Below are positions 43,819 through 54,373 of a stretch of DNA of 64,000 bases, one piece after another. Position 1 is the first letter of the stretch. Each line of letters opens with the position of its first letter. A program made the position numbers and the translations under genes. The notes under the pieces were generated by a model. That model was not told the origin of the DNA. It worked only from the letters and a program-made list of their open reading frames with translations, and ran no database searches. The stretch lies in contig NZ_JAQOMS010000002.1 of the NCBI RefSeq assembly GCF_028401425.1, forward strand, positions 2,046,001-2,110,000. The letters are read 5' to 3'. The DNA comes from Psychrosphaera algicola. Lineage in GTDB: Bacteria; Pseudomonadota; Gammaproteobacteria; Enterobacterales; Alteromonadaceae.

Positions 43819-43876
43819 CTCAAATATGGATCAATCACAATTAACCCGTTTGGCGATGTATCATCGCTTAAGCGTA

Positions 43877-44143
43877 TTAAAGAGCGGCTAATTCTTCCGC
43901 ACTTAATTGACCGTCTTTGTTTGCATCAAGAGAATCAAAGTTAGAGATAAGTTCGCTGATGTTACTAGCTGATGCTTCCGATTTACTTAATTGACCATCA
44001 CCGTCAGTATCATATTGACTAATTAAATCACCTTGGTCTTTTTCTACTGCAGACTCAAGGTCACTTGCGGTTGCCGTCGCAGCAGCAAAAGCAGTGAATA
44101 CAGCAAAAATTTCTACTAAAGTTACTTTATTTAATTTCAACAT
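43877..44143 (-). CDS. Secreted EF-hand calcium-binding protein
   Basis: An 88-residue protein with a signal peptide (residues 1 to about 27, ending TATAS) and two canonical EF-hand loops, DTDGDGQLSKSE and DANKDGQLSAEE, each with Asp/Asn and the final Glu in place. It should bind calcium in the periplasm or outside the cell. No enzyme domain is present. It is a single gene with its own terminator. Role unknown. Confidence 0.88.
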   Translation of the reverse strand: MLKLNKVTLVEIFAVFTAFAAATATASDLESAVEKDQGDLISQYDTDGDGQLSKSEASASNISELISNFDSLDANKDGQLSAEELAAL

Positions 44144-44484
44144 TGTAAATTCCTTATTATTAAAAGTTTATGCAGTAGTAAATCTACTTACGACTGGTAT
44201 ATTGCACCAGACGTGCCAATATGTAAGTTATTGTTTTTAATAGGTTATTCACAAACCACTCCGCTTTACCTGTCGCCAAATAGCAACAGTAATAATTATT
44301 AAAAATAGATTTTTTACTCTAAACTGCGATAATCAAAAAACATTATTAATAAAACCAATAACTTAAGTTAACACTAAGACTGAAATTTGACTGTCGCCAT
44401 TCGAAGACACGATTGTTTATGACGTTAAAACAAGGTTAAATCGTTATGGGAATTAATAGGTAATAAAGCGAGATGAACAGATAA
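44144..44484. other. Divergent intergenic region between EF-hand gene and glrK
   Basis: AT-rich and without a gene; it should carry both promoters. No repeat, hairpin or clear operator is seen. Confidence 0.4.
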
Positions 44485-45965
44485 ATGCATAAATGGTTGC
44501 AGCGCGTATCCAACATTAACATTTCAATTAAAACGCTCACTTTACTTGGTTTTAGCTTAGTTGCTTTACCTTTAGTGTTTGCGTTCTTATATAGTGCCAA
44601 ACAAGTGAATAACTTGTCTCAGCAAGGCACCTCAGCAATTTTTAATGTGGCCGAATTAGTTGAACGAAATCGAAAGGTCAGCCATGTGCAATCTAGGCTA
44701 GAGCGATTTGCTGGACAATATGCAGTATTAAAAGACGACGATTTACTAGACAGCTTTAAACAACAATGCCAATTACTAGAGTCCACACTGAGTTCTAGTT
44801 TCAATAGTTATAAAGACAAGGCGCTTATTAAAGTGATCCAATCCTATTTGTGGCAACTAAAAAAATTAGAGACCTCCTCGCCAAACCACACGCTTTACTT
44901 CAACTTGAGGATGTTCAAGTTGAGTTCCGTACTTTGGGCAAGTTAAATCAGCAACTCGCTTTGCGATCTAATCAGTTAGTAAATAACCAAGCCCACAAAA
45001 TGATGCGTTCGGCAGCTCGCATAGAACAAACGATGTTTTTGAGTTTGTATACGATCCCAATCACTTTAATCATCGCCGTCATTTTTATTACTCTTATCAT
45101 TCAGCCTTTAAAAAGGTTGCAGTCGCAGATAAAAAGATTAGAACAGGGTAATTTTAAACAACCAAATTACCCTGCGGGGCTCAACGGAGATGGTTGAAAT
45201 TGCTGAAGCTTTAGAATTAATGCGATGTCGGTTGCATGAATTGGAGTTACAAAAGTCGAGTTTTATTCGCCATATTTCACACGAACTTAAAACACCGCTG
45301 GCGGCGATCCGAGAAGGTACAGAGCTCATTTACGACAATAGCGTGGGTGAGCTTAATCAAGCCCAACAAGAGATCACCGATATCATTCGACTCAGCGTGT
45401 CACGCCTACAGATGTTAATTGAAGACTTGTTGGATTTTAATATTGTACTAGATTCCACCAGTTTACAGGACACCCAGTTTGTCGATATTAACAAGCTCGT
45501 TGAAGAGTGCCTTGAATTGAGGCGACTGGACATTAATCGCAAAAAACTGACTGTTCAAACCCAAATAAATAGCGTCGCTCTGCAATGTAACAGCAAACAA
45601 CTAAATGTGGTGGTCGATAACCTGCTATCCAACGCAATTAAGTTTTCGCCTTCTAACGGAGTGATTAAAATCAAAGCCTCGAACGAAGAAGATAGACTTG
45701 TCTTCAGTATGACAGACCAAGGCCCCGGATCCCGACGACCGCATTTGATGACGTATTCACCGCTTTCTACCAAGGCCCGACAAAACATAATAGCCCAATA
45801 AAAAGCAGCGGTTTAGGTTTAACGATAGTGAAAGAGTTACTAATGAGATTAAATGGCAATATCACTATTAATAGCGATACTGCATCCCCAAGTTTCACCC
45901 AATTTGTTATTCAATTGCCATTAACTAGGCAGGTCAGTCAGCGGCAAATGGAAAGTAGGAAATAA
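44485..45965 (+). CDS. glrK: Sensor histidine kinase GlrK, three frameshifts
   Basis: Rejoined, about 493 residues: a helix at about 18-38, a helical periplasmic domain, a second helix (MFLSLYTIPITLIIAVIFITL), a HAMP linker, HisKA with the phospho-His in HISHELKTPLAAIREG, and a HATPase with SSGLGLTIVKELL. The frame is lost in the A7 run near 44858, near 45174 (one extra G) and near 45730. The end overlaps the next gene (TAATG). The order kinase, small lipoprotein, sigma-54 activator is that of E. coli glrK-qseG-glrR, which controls cell-envelope and small-RNA genes; the assignment rests on this order plus domains. Confidence 0.85.
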
Positions 45966-46520
45966 TGAATAAATCTAAAACATGGCTATCGCATCTCGCA
46001 ATGTTGTTTGTAGTGAGTCAATTCATTGTGGGTTGTCATTTACTTAGCGACTTTAAAAGCCAACGCCCACACACGACAAAAACAATTAAAAACGACAACT
46101 TGGTAGATTATTACCTTTGGCTAAATAAATTAACAAATGAGCAACTTACCTCAGAGTACCAGCAGAATTTAAGGCTAGGTAAGGAGCAACAGCAGGCAAA
46201 ATTAAAGTTAATGTTAATTCAAAGCTTATCTAAAAAGATTTTTATAATCCAAAACAGGCTTTGGCAGATTACAAAAAACGAACTGTATCGTTAACCGAGC
46301 AAGAGCAGTTACTTTTAGATTTGCTGGCTCGTCAATTACAAACACAAATTTCGCTTGATCAAGCATTAGCTGTAGCACAAAAAAACAGATGAAGGTAAAT
46401 AAACAGCTGAAAAAACAAAAGGCTGCAATAGACTCTCTTAAAACTGAAAACCTATTATTGCAAAGTCAGATTGCACAATTGAAGCAAATCGAAAATTCCA
46501 TCAACATTAACGGGCAATAA
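45965..46520 (+). CDS. qseG: QseG-like outer-membrane lipoprotein, two frameshifts
   Basis: About 185 residues when rejoined. It has a lipoprotein signal with lipobox FIVGC at residues 20-24, then an alpha-helical, Gln/Lys-rich body with a coiled-coil end (KKQKAAIDSLKTENLLLQ). The breaks lie in the A5 run near 46232 and the A7 run near 46379; in each, one more A restores a continuous helix. Sequence conservation in QseG is low, so the name rests on the place between glrK and glrR, the lipobox and the length. In E. coli QseG activates the neighbouring kinase. Confidence 0.72.
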
Positions 46521-46523
46521 ACC

Positions 46524-47898
46524 ATGAGTGATACAACCGATACGAGTCCACAAGACCGAGTTTTAATTGTCGATGATGATCCCAGTTTATTACGATTATT
46601 AACCATACGGTTAACCGCTGCGAACTACCTTGTAAAGTCGGCTGCATCTGCTAAAGAAGCCCTAGGTGCATTAAACGGCTTTAATCCTCAGCTTGTAATT
46701 AGTGATTTGCGTATGGAAGGCATGGATGGAATGGCATTGTTCGAACGCATTCGTCTACAATCGCCCAACTTGCCAGTCATCATTATGACCGCCCACGGCA
46801 CAATTCCAGATGCAATTAACGCCACTAAACAAGGCGTGTTTAGTTTTCTAACTAAGCCCTTTGAAAGCCAAGAATTGCTCGATACTGTACAACAAGCATT
46901 GCGACTACGACCTGCCCTTGCCATTGACTCCTTGACGACGAAAGTCATCAATGGCGACAAAACATTATATCGCGCAGTGCCACCATGGAAACCTTATTGC
47001 AACAAACGTATCAAGTGGCCCAAAGTGATTTTAGTATTTTAATACAAGGTCAAAGTGGTACAGGTAAAGAGTTGTTAGCTCAAGCGATTCACCATGCCAG
47101 CGAACGCCGAGACCGACCTTTTACTGCGATCAATTGCGCGGCAGTACCAGAAAACTTATTAGAGTCTGAGTTATTTGGTCACAGAAAAGGCGCATTTACG
47201 GGAGCCGACAAACACCACACAGGATTGTTTGAGTCCAGTAATGGTGGGACCTTATTTTTAGATGAAATCGGCGATATGCCTCTAAATTTTCAGGTCAAAC
47301 TGTTGCGGGCCATTCAAGAAAAAGAAATCCGACCCGTTGGCAGTACCGAAACAATCAAAGTGGATGTCAGGCTCATTTCCGCAACCCACAAAAATTTGCA
47401 ACAAGGTATAAAGGAGCAACAATTTCGAGAAGACTTGTACTACCGTCTCAATGTTGTCGAACTCACTCTTCCGCCTCTATGCGAACGTCGTGAGGATATC
47501 CCATTATTAGCGAATTTCTTTTGAACCGTATATCAGACAAAGCAAATATAACCGTCAATGGCTTTAGCCAAGAAGCATTGGAGTTATTAATTTGTGCCCC
47601 ATGGCCGGGCAACATACGTCAGTTGCAAAATGTGATAGAGCAATGTGTTGCGTTATCGACAGAATCGGTGATCAGTGAAACACTAGTGCGAAATGCATTA
47701 CGCGAAGCCCCTAATGGACATCCATCATTTCAAGAAGCCCGTGAGCAATTTGAACGCGACTATCTCACTTCAGTATTAAAAGCGACGTCGGGAAATGTGT
47801 CACAAGCGGCTAAACTTTCAAAACGTAATCGCACTGAATTTTACAAACTGCTCAACAAACACCACTTAGATCCAGAAGCGTTTCGTGACGAGCCATAG
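46524..47898 (+). CDS. glrR: Sigma-54-dependent response regulator GlrR, two frameshifts
   Basis: About 458 residues. The receiver has VLIVDDDPSLLRLL and the acceptor Asp in LVISDLRMEGMDGMAL. The AAA+ domain has Walker A GQSGTGKELLAQ, the sigma-54-contacting GAFTGA, and Walker B GGTLFLDEIGDM. A Fis-type C-terminal helix-turn-helix follows (GNVSQAAKLSKRNRTEFYKLL). The frame is lost near 46975 and in the T4 run near 47521, where one more T gives LANFFLNRISD. All parts needed to activate sigma-54 promoters are present. The repeat locus starts 14 bases after its stop. Confidence 0.92.
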
Positions 47899-47911
47899 CA
47901 GAACTAGTGGG

Positions 47912-49292
47912 GTCAGAGGAATGTCATAATTCGCCCTAAATTGGCTCAAAATTTCAGAACAAAAACGTCATTCCAAAAGAGCATTAGCGATATTTGGAAC
48001 CTCCAACCAAGTGCAGAGGAAGTTCATAATTCGCCCTAAATTAGCTCACAATAACCAGAACAAAAAACGTCATTCCAAAAGAGCATTAGCGATATTTGGA
48101 ACCTCCAACCAAGTGCTGAGGAAGTTCATAATTCGCATTGCAGGCTGTGCCTTTCTTTGCCCTGCAGGCGGCTATTTCGACTGCGTCGACCATACTGACG
48201 TGGTACTTGTGCCTTGCAGGCGGCTTTTCGCCTAAAGGCGAGTCACTTTTCTCAACAGCTAGAAAAGTAACCAAAAGGCCGCTTTCGGCCAAATCCCTAA
48301 TCCTTATTTGATATTTATATTATCGTCGAAGACGGGATGAAAGTATGTCCATATACAACCATCCCTTGCAACGGCGTCCCTGCCGTTCATTTCGAGATAT
48401 AAATCTCAACTAAGGGGGATTTAGACGAAGGATTAAGTCGCCTGAACTTTTGGTCTGAAAACATGTTTTAGAGAAAAACATTATACCAATTAAACAGAAA
48501 AAACGTCATCCTAAAAGAGCATTAGCGATATTTGGGATCTCCAACCAAGTGCAGAGGAAGTTCATAATTCGCCCCAAATTGGCTCAAAATTTCAGAACAA
48601 AAACGTCATTCCAAAAGAGCCACAGCGATATTTGGGATCTCCAACCGAGTGCAGAGGAAGTTCATAATTCGCCCTAAATTAGCTCATAATAACCAGAACA
48701 AAAACCGTCATCCCAAAAGAGCCACAGCGATATTAGGGATCTCCAACCAAGTACAGAGGAAGTTCATAATTCGCCCCAAATTGGCTCAAAATTTCAGAAC
48801 AAAAACGTCATTCCAAAAGAGCCACAGCGATATTTGGAACCTCCAACCAAGTGCAGAGGAAGTTCATAATTCGCCCTAAATTAGCTCATAATAACCAGAA
48901 CAAAAAACGTCATTCCAAAAGAGCATTAGCGATATTTGGAACCTCCAACCAAGTGCAGAGGAAGTTCATAATTCGCCCTAAATTAGCTCATAATAACCAG
49001 AACAAAAAACGTCATCCTAAAAGAGCATTAGCGATATTTGGGATCTCCAACCAAGTGCAGAGGAAGTTCATAATTCGCCCCAAATTGGCTCAAAATTTCA
49101 GAACAAAAAACGTCATTCCAAAAGAGCCACAGCGATATTTGGGATCTCCAACCGAGTGCAGAGGAAGTTCATAATTCGCCCTAAATTAGCTCATAATAAC
49201 CAGAACAAAAAACGTCATTCCAAAAGAGCATTAGCGATATTTGGAACCTCCAACCAAGTGCAGAGGAAGTTCATAATTCGCCCTAAAATTAG
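47912..49292. repeat. Array of 100/102-bp hairpin-bearing units, left block
   Basis: Nine full units plus fragments. Unit starts (GTGCAGAGGAAGTTCATAAT) are at 47912, 48011, 48549, 48649, 48751, 48851, 48953, 49055 and 49156. Partial units lie at 48113-48136, 48492-48548 and 49258-49292. Two kinds occur: 102-bp units with TTAGCTCATAATAACCAG and 100-bp units with TTGGCTCAAAATTTCAG, mostly alternating. Each has an inner inverted repeat, such as TTCCAAA...TTTGGAA or ATCCC...GGGAT, whose two arms change together between units. Reading frames through the units (102 is divisible by 3) are open but are not credible proteins. Confidence 0.93.
48137..48488. repeat. Hairpin-rich module B, copy 1
   Basis: About 350 bases that interrupt a 102-bp unit. 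In order it carries CGCC-TAAA-GGCG, GGCCG-CTTT-CGGCC, AACGGC-GTCCCT-GCCGTT and GAGAT-ATAA-ATCTC hairpins. Nearly identical to the copy at 51340-51697. No protein signature was found in any frame. Confidence 0.88.
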
Positions 49293-49315
49293 TCAAGCCA
49301 ATGCGATTTTAGTTA

Positions 49316-50218
49316 CTATATTTCATTGGGTAAAATATACTTTTCTCCCCATTCCAGATCGACAGACTCAGGTTCAAACCTAGCAAAGCCAGCTTCTGGG
49401 CAAAAAGTTAACTCTCCAAAGTAAACTTTGTTTCCAACTGAGTATAAATCTACCCTCACGAATGAAAAGTCTGTAGCTAACTTTTCTGCCAAAACGAGCA
49501 TTTCAGCAAGATTCACGGGCTTTTCGGGCAACTTTTCCGAATTAGGATATTTGTTTCTAAGTTCCAATAAATTCCAGTTCTGATCAAAATAATCTCTTGT
49601 ATGATCTCCAAACCTATCAGAATCCACTTGAATAAAGATCTCTTTTTGCGCACCACTATTAAATACATGAAACTTAAAGTCTGCTGGAATTGAGCCAGTA
49701 CTATCTGTTAGCATTTCCTCGACGACTAACCGAGGCTGGATATCTTTATATTGCCATTCTCTTTTTCTTGGGTAGAAGTTCTTTATCAACCACTTGTTTA
49801 GCTGTTTCTTTGCCTTGGACTCACAAAAATACTTCTTGTCCTTAACAATTATATTCCACCCAGAGCCATGCGAAGCTTTTATCACAAATTGGTTAGGAAG
49901 ATTATCAAAATCGATATCATTTGCAGTCTTATAGGAACCTATTAAAGGTACTAAATATCGTTTTCCTATTTTCTCCGAGACATAATCTCTCACGGCATAT
50001 TTATCTGCACACACGACATAGAGCGAATTTCGATCATAAATCTTACGCCATTGGATTTTTTCACTAAACGTTTTTGGTTTCTCTAGGTTTAGCTTGTAAC
50101 CTAACCGTTTTTTGAATTTCTTTTTCAAAAAAGATTCGTCAGACTTTATTGTTGTCTTAACAATATTTTGAATCTTTTCTCTTGCGGAATAAACTTTTAG
50201 CTCAAACTGACTTAACAT
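49316..50218 (-). CDS. TupA-like ATP-grasp protein
   Basis: About 300 residues of the ATP-grasp TupA-like group, first named from teichuronopeptide synthesis and found in many capsule and surface-polysaccharide loci. Marks: KPKTFSEKIQWRKIYDRN, CADKYAVRDYVSEKIG, YLVPLIGSY, FVIKASHGSGWNIIVKD, PADFKFHVFNSG and YFGELTFCPEAGFARFEP. The last holds the acidic metal-binding residues. It probably ligates an amino acid or similar group to a glycan precursor. ATG 50218 is preferred, with AAGGAA upstream, over ATG 50242. Intact and alone, with no other polysaccharide gene near. Both sides are the 100/102-bp array, so it looks like an insertion into the repeat locus. Confidence 0.85.
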   Translation of the reverse strand: MLSQFELKVYSAREKIQNIVKTTIKSDESFLKKKFKKRLGYKLNLEKPKTFSEKIQWRKIYDRNSLYVVCADKYAVRDYVSEKIGKRYLVPLIGSYKTANDIDFDNLPNQFVIKASHGSGWNIIVKDKKYFCESKAKKQLNKWLIKNFYPRKREWQYKDIQPRLVVEEMLTDSTGSIPADFKFHVFNSGAQKEIFIQVDSDRFGDHTRDYFDQNWNLLELRNKYPNSEKLPEKPVNLAEMLVLAEKLATDFSFVRVDLYSVGNKVYFGELTFCPEAGFARFEPESVDLEWGEKYILPNEI

Positions 50219-50586
50219 ATAAAATTCCTTTTCAAAGTTCATGTGGCGTAATTTGTTTCACTAATTTTATACAAAACAAAGACGCCTATAGAGCACTGGC
50301 GATTATGGGCGGATTATACTTCACAAAAATATTTATTGGAACTTCTTAGGAGAGGTTACTGTCCAAGAGGAATGTCATTCTTCGTTTCAATTAGCTCAAA
50401 ATTTCAGAACAAAAACGTCATTCCAAAAGAGCATTAGCGATATTTGGAACCTCCAACCAAGTGCAGAGGAAGTTCATAATCCGCCCTAAATTGGCTCACA
50501 ATAACCAGAACAAAAAACGTCATTCCAAAAGAGCCACAGCGATATTTGGAACCTCCAACCAAGTGCTGAGGAAGTTCATAATTTGC

Positions 50587-51030
50587 ATTGCAGGCTGCGC
50601 CTTTCTTTGCCCTGCGGGCAGCTATTTCGACTGCGTCGACCATGGCGCAGGGTTGTAGTTTTCTTTGCCCTGCAGGCAGCTATTTCGGACTGCGTCGACC
50701 ATGGCGCAGGGTTGTAGTTTTCTTTGCCCTGCAGGCGGCTAATTCGACTGCGTCGACCATGGCGCAGGGTTGTAGTTTTCTTTGCCCTGCAGGCGGCTAT
50801 TTCGACTGCGTCGACCTTACTTTTGCAACAGCCCAAAAAGTAGGCAAAAGGCCGCTTTCGGCCAAATCCCTAATCCTTATTTGATATTTATATTATCGTC
50901 GAAGACGGGATGAAAGTATGTCCATATACAACCATCCCTTGCAACGGCGTCCCTGCCGTTCACTTCGAGATATAAATCTCAACTAAGGGGATTTAGACGA
51001 AGTAATATGCAGTCTGAACTTTAAGTGCAA
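50587..51030. repeat. Hairpin-rich module B, copy 2 (expanded)
   Basis: Shares the left edge (GCATTGCAGGCTG) and, from GGCCGCTTTCGGCC at 50849 on, the right 170 bases with copies 1 and 3. The middle is replaced by 58-bp tandem units (50601-50816) and a different 30-base link. Confidence 0.85.
50601..50816. repeat. 58-bp tandem repeat inside module B copy 2
   Basis: Four units starting CTTTGCCCTGCAGGC and holding GACTGCGTCGACCATG and GCGCAGGGTTGTAG. Period is 58, with one 59-base unit; the fourth is cut after GTCGACC. Copies 1 and 3 hold only one such unit. Confidence 0.9.
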
Positions 51031-51339
51031 TAACTCAAAATTTCAGAACAAAAAACGTCATTCCCTAGCTAGTAAAATGAGTCGAGCCACAGCGATATTT
51101 GGGATCTCCAACCAAGTGCTGAGGAAGTTCATAATTCGCCCTAAATTAGCTCATAATAACCAGAACAAAAAACGTCATCCCAAAAGAGCCACGGCGATAT
51201 TAGGGATCTCCAACCGAGTGCAGAGGAAGTTCATAATTTGCCCCAAATTGGCTCAAAATTTCAGAACAAAAACGTCATTCCAAAAGAGCCACAGCGATAT
51301 TTGGAACCTCCAACCAAGTGCAGAGGAAGTTCATAATTT

Positions 51340-51697
51340 GCATTGCAGGCTGCGCCTTTCTTTGCCCTGCGGGCGGCTAATTCGACTGCGTCGACCATAC
51401 TGACGTGGTACTTGTGCCTTGCAGGCGGCTTTTCGCCTAAAGGCGAGTCACTTTTCTCAACAGCTAGAAAAGTAACCAAAAGAGCCGCTTTCGGCCAAAT
51501 CCCTAATCCTTATTTGATATTTATATTATCGTCGAAGACGGGATGAAAGTATGTCCATATACAACCATCCCTTGCAACGGCGTCCCTGCCGTTCACTTCG
51601 AGATATAAATCTCAACTAAGGGGATTTAGACGAAGGAATAAGTCGCCTGAACTTTTGGTGTGAAAACATTTTTTAGAAATACCGTCTTTCAATTAAA
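51340..51697. repeat. Hairpin-rich module B, copy 3
   Basis: Matches copy 1 almost base for base over its whole length, with changes such as AAAGAGCCGC for AAAGGCCGC and GGGG for GGGGG. It enters and leaves the 102-bp unit at the same points as copy 1. Confidence 0.88.
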
Positions 51698-52055
51698 CAG
51701 AAAAAAACGTCATCCTAAAAGAGCATTAGCGATATTTGGGATCTCCAACCAAGTGCAGAGGAAGTTCATAATTCGCCCTAAATTAGCTCAAAATTTCAGA
51801 ACAAAAAACGTCCTCAGTGCTTTGAAGGAGATCTCAAATATCGCTTCGCGATTTTGAGATGACGGGTAGCATGCAGAGGAATGTCATTATTCGTTTTAAT
51901 CGAATCATAATTTCCAAACAGAAAACCGGTGCTCCCCTTTTGGGCTGGAAACTCTTAGTTACAACTTTCCTTAATCAAATCAAGCAATAGCGTTCAGATT
52001 TCTGTTCAACTATGACATAGTGCCAGCGTTAAATAACCATAGGAATATAACAACA

Positions 52056-54258
52056 ATGGCAAAATGGAAATCAAGCAAGGCAACTAGGCTATTGCTTTGT
52101 AAACTCGCAGTATTGGGGCTTTCAGTTTCAGCTTCAAGTTTCGCAAAAGAAGGGATGTTTACCCCTGAACAATTACCACTAATAAAAAATGATTTAGTCG
52201 CCACGGGCTTAGAATTACCACCTGAATCATTATCTTCATTAACTGAGTTTCCTATGGGCGCAATAGTTTCTTTAGGCGGCTGTTCTGCTTCATTTGTGTC
52301 CCCTAAAGGCTTAGTCGTCACTAATCATCATTGTGCTCGTGGCTCAGTGCAATTTAATAGTACCGCTGAAAACAACTACCTAGAGAATGGCTTTGTTGCT
52401 AAGTCGTATGCAGAAGAATTACCCGCAGCTCCGGGTTCTCGTATCTACGTTACCGTCGATTTTAAAGATGTTACCGCTGATGTGGTTGGTTCACTCAACC
52501 CTAAGTTAACCGGTCGTGACCGCTATGAGGCGATCACTAAGAACAAAAAAGCGATTATCGCTGAATGTGAAAAAGACGAAGGTCATCGTTGTTCGGTTCC
52601 ATCTTTCCACCAGGGTTTAGAATATAAACTAATTAAGCAACTTGAGATTAAAGATGTCCGTATTGCCTATTCTCCGGCAGATGCGATTGGCAAATATGGC
52701 GGTGACATCGACAATTGGATGTGGCCGCGTCATACCGGCGATTTCGCCTTTTATCGCGCTTATGTGGGTAAAGATGGTAAACCAGCCGATTTCTCTAAAG
52801 ACAACGTGCCATACCAGCCAGCTCATACCCTGAAAGTCTCTGCTGCAGGATTAGAAGAAGGTGATTTTGCCATGGCAGCGGGCTACCCAGGTTCGACTCA
52901 ACGTTATCAGCGTTTAGTTAGAGTTGAACACGTATTTAGTTGGTCTTACCCGACATGGATCACTCTAATTGAAGACTGGATTGCTATGATTGAAAAAACA
53001 GCACCAGAAGGCAGTGATGCGCGTGTTAAATACGAGTCGCTATTGTCAGGTCTTAACAATTTCATGAAAAACACAAAGGGCCAAATCAAAGGCGCAAAAC
53101 GTGTTGGTTTAGTCGAGCGCCGAGCTGAACGAGAAGCAGAGTTGTTAGCTTGGATTGGCAACGTGCCGGAGCGTCAACAATACAAAAAAGCCATCGTCGA
53201 ATTGGACAAATTAGAAACTGAAATTAGTGACCATGGCAAAGCACAATTTTTATATGGTAATGCCAGCCGTTCACAATTGTTAGGCACAGCTAAACGTTTA
53301 TATCGACTCGCTATTGAAAAACAAAAACCTGATGCTGAACGTGAACAAGGCTACCAAGAACGTGACATGGATCAGTTCAAGCAAGGTTTACAACGTATAG
53401 ACCGTCGATTTGATGCGACAGTAGAACAGGCTCTTTGGTTAATGTTTATTGAAAAATACGCCAAACAAGACCCATCACAACGCGTTGCGGAGTTCGACAA
53501 AGTTATTGGTTTAAAAGGGTCTAAATTCAATAAAAATGACAAAAAAGAATTGCGAAAAAACTGGCTTCTTTCTACAAAAAACAGTGTTGAGCGATGTTGA
53601 AAAACGCATAGCCCTAATGAACGCAACTCAAAAGGAGCTTGAAGCAAGTAATGACCCATTCATCAAGTTGGCTATCGCAACTTATGCGCATGGTTTGAAA
53701 GTTGAAAACGAAGAAAAAGAACACGCCGGAAAACGTGCAAACTTGCGTCCTCAATATATGAAGGCCATCATTGATTGGCAAGCCTCTATGGGCAAACTAG
53801 CCTACCCTGATGCAAATTCAACGCTACGTGTTACCTATGGCAAAGTATTAGGTGGTTCACCTAAAGATGGTTTGATTTACGAACCGTTCACACGCTTAGA
53901 AGGTATAGTTGAAAAAGACACTGGAGAAGAACCATTTAATTCACCTAAAAAGCAACTAGAGCTTATCAACGACAAACAATACGGTGATTACGCTCTAAAA
54001 AGTCTAGGCACAGTGCCAGTAAACTTCTTAACTGATTTAGACTCAACTGGCGGTAACTCAGGTTCTGCAACCTTGAACTCAAAAGGTGAGTTAATTGGCT
54101 TGTTGTTTGATGGCACATTTGAAAGTGTAAACTCTGACTGGGATTTTGATCCGAGAACAACTCGCACGATTCACGTTGATTCGCGCTATATGTTATGGGT
54201 AATGGAATACGTCGACGACGCGAAACACTTAGTTGATGAAATGAGTATTGCTAAATAA
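52056..54258 (+). CDS. S46-family dipeptidyl-peptidase (DPP7/DPP11 type), two frameshifts
   Basis: About 735 residues with a signal peptide (cleavage near SASSFA, residue 31). S46 peptidases are periplasmic serine exopeptidases that release dipeptides from the N-terminus of oligopeptides. The triad is visible: His in VTNHHCARG, Asp in RHTGDFAFYR and Ser in TGGNSGSATLNSKGE. ATG 52056 is chosen, with AGGA upstream. Two A5 runs near 53553 and 53577 each lack one base; adding both restores RKKLASFYKKTVLSDVE. DPP7 and DPP11 differ in one residue near the C-terminal part of the pocket that I cannot place by eye. Likely role: protein catabolism in a peptide-feeding marine bacterium. Confidence 0.93.
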
Positions 54259-54319
54259 GCATAGCTTAGTTTGATCAGTGTAATTAATATTTGTTAATTG
54301 CAAACCAGCTAAATTGAAT

Positions 54320-54354
54320 AAAACCGAGAATGGGTAAAACCATCTCGGTTTTTT
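54320..54354 (+). terminator. Rho-independent terminator after the S46 peptidase gene
   Basis: AAAACCGAGA (54320-54329) pairs exactly with TCTCGGTTTT (54343-54352) around a 13-base loop and continues in T. Confidence 0.92.
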
Positions 54355-54373
54355 ATTTGCCAATTGCGCTATT

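Larger units (their letters stand above)
50361..51810. repeat. Array of 100/102-bp hairpin-bearing units, right block
   Basis: Full units start at 50361 (diverged), 50461, 51116 and 51218. Fragments lie at 50563-50586, 51037-51115 (with a 20-base insert containing CTAGCTAGTAAAATGAG), 51318-51339, 51700-51752 and 51753-51810. Two copies of module B lie inside. One unit pair has ATCCC with TTAGGGAT arms in place of TTCC with GGAA. The stretch 51811-52055 holds a diverged edge unit and then the promoter region of the S46 peptidase gene. Confidence 0.9.

Noticed and set aside
48649..49383. Repeat-encoded proteins with a 34-residue period
   Set aside because: They are a result of 102 being divisible by three. 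Frames are open on both strands, 100-bp units break them, and no start or ribosome binding site is consistent.
47912..51810. CRISPR array
   Set aside because: Units are 100-102 bp, abut directly, and lack unique spacers of constant length. No cas gene is present.
47912..51810. Integron cassette array with attC sites around the TupA-like gene
   Set aside because: No GTTRRRY/RYYYAAC core pairs found at the unit borders, no integrase gene, and most units carry no cassette.
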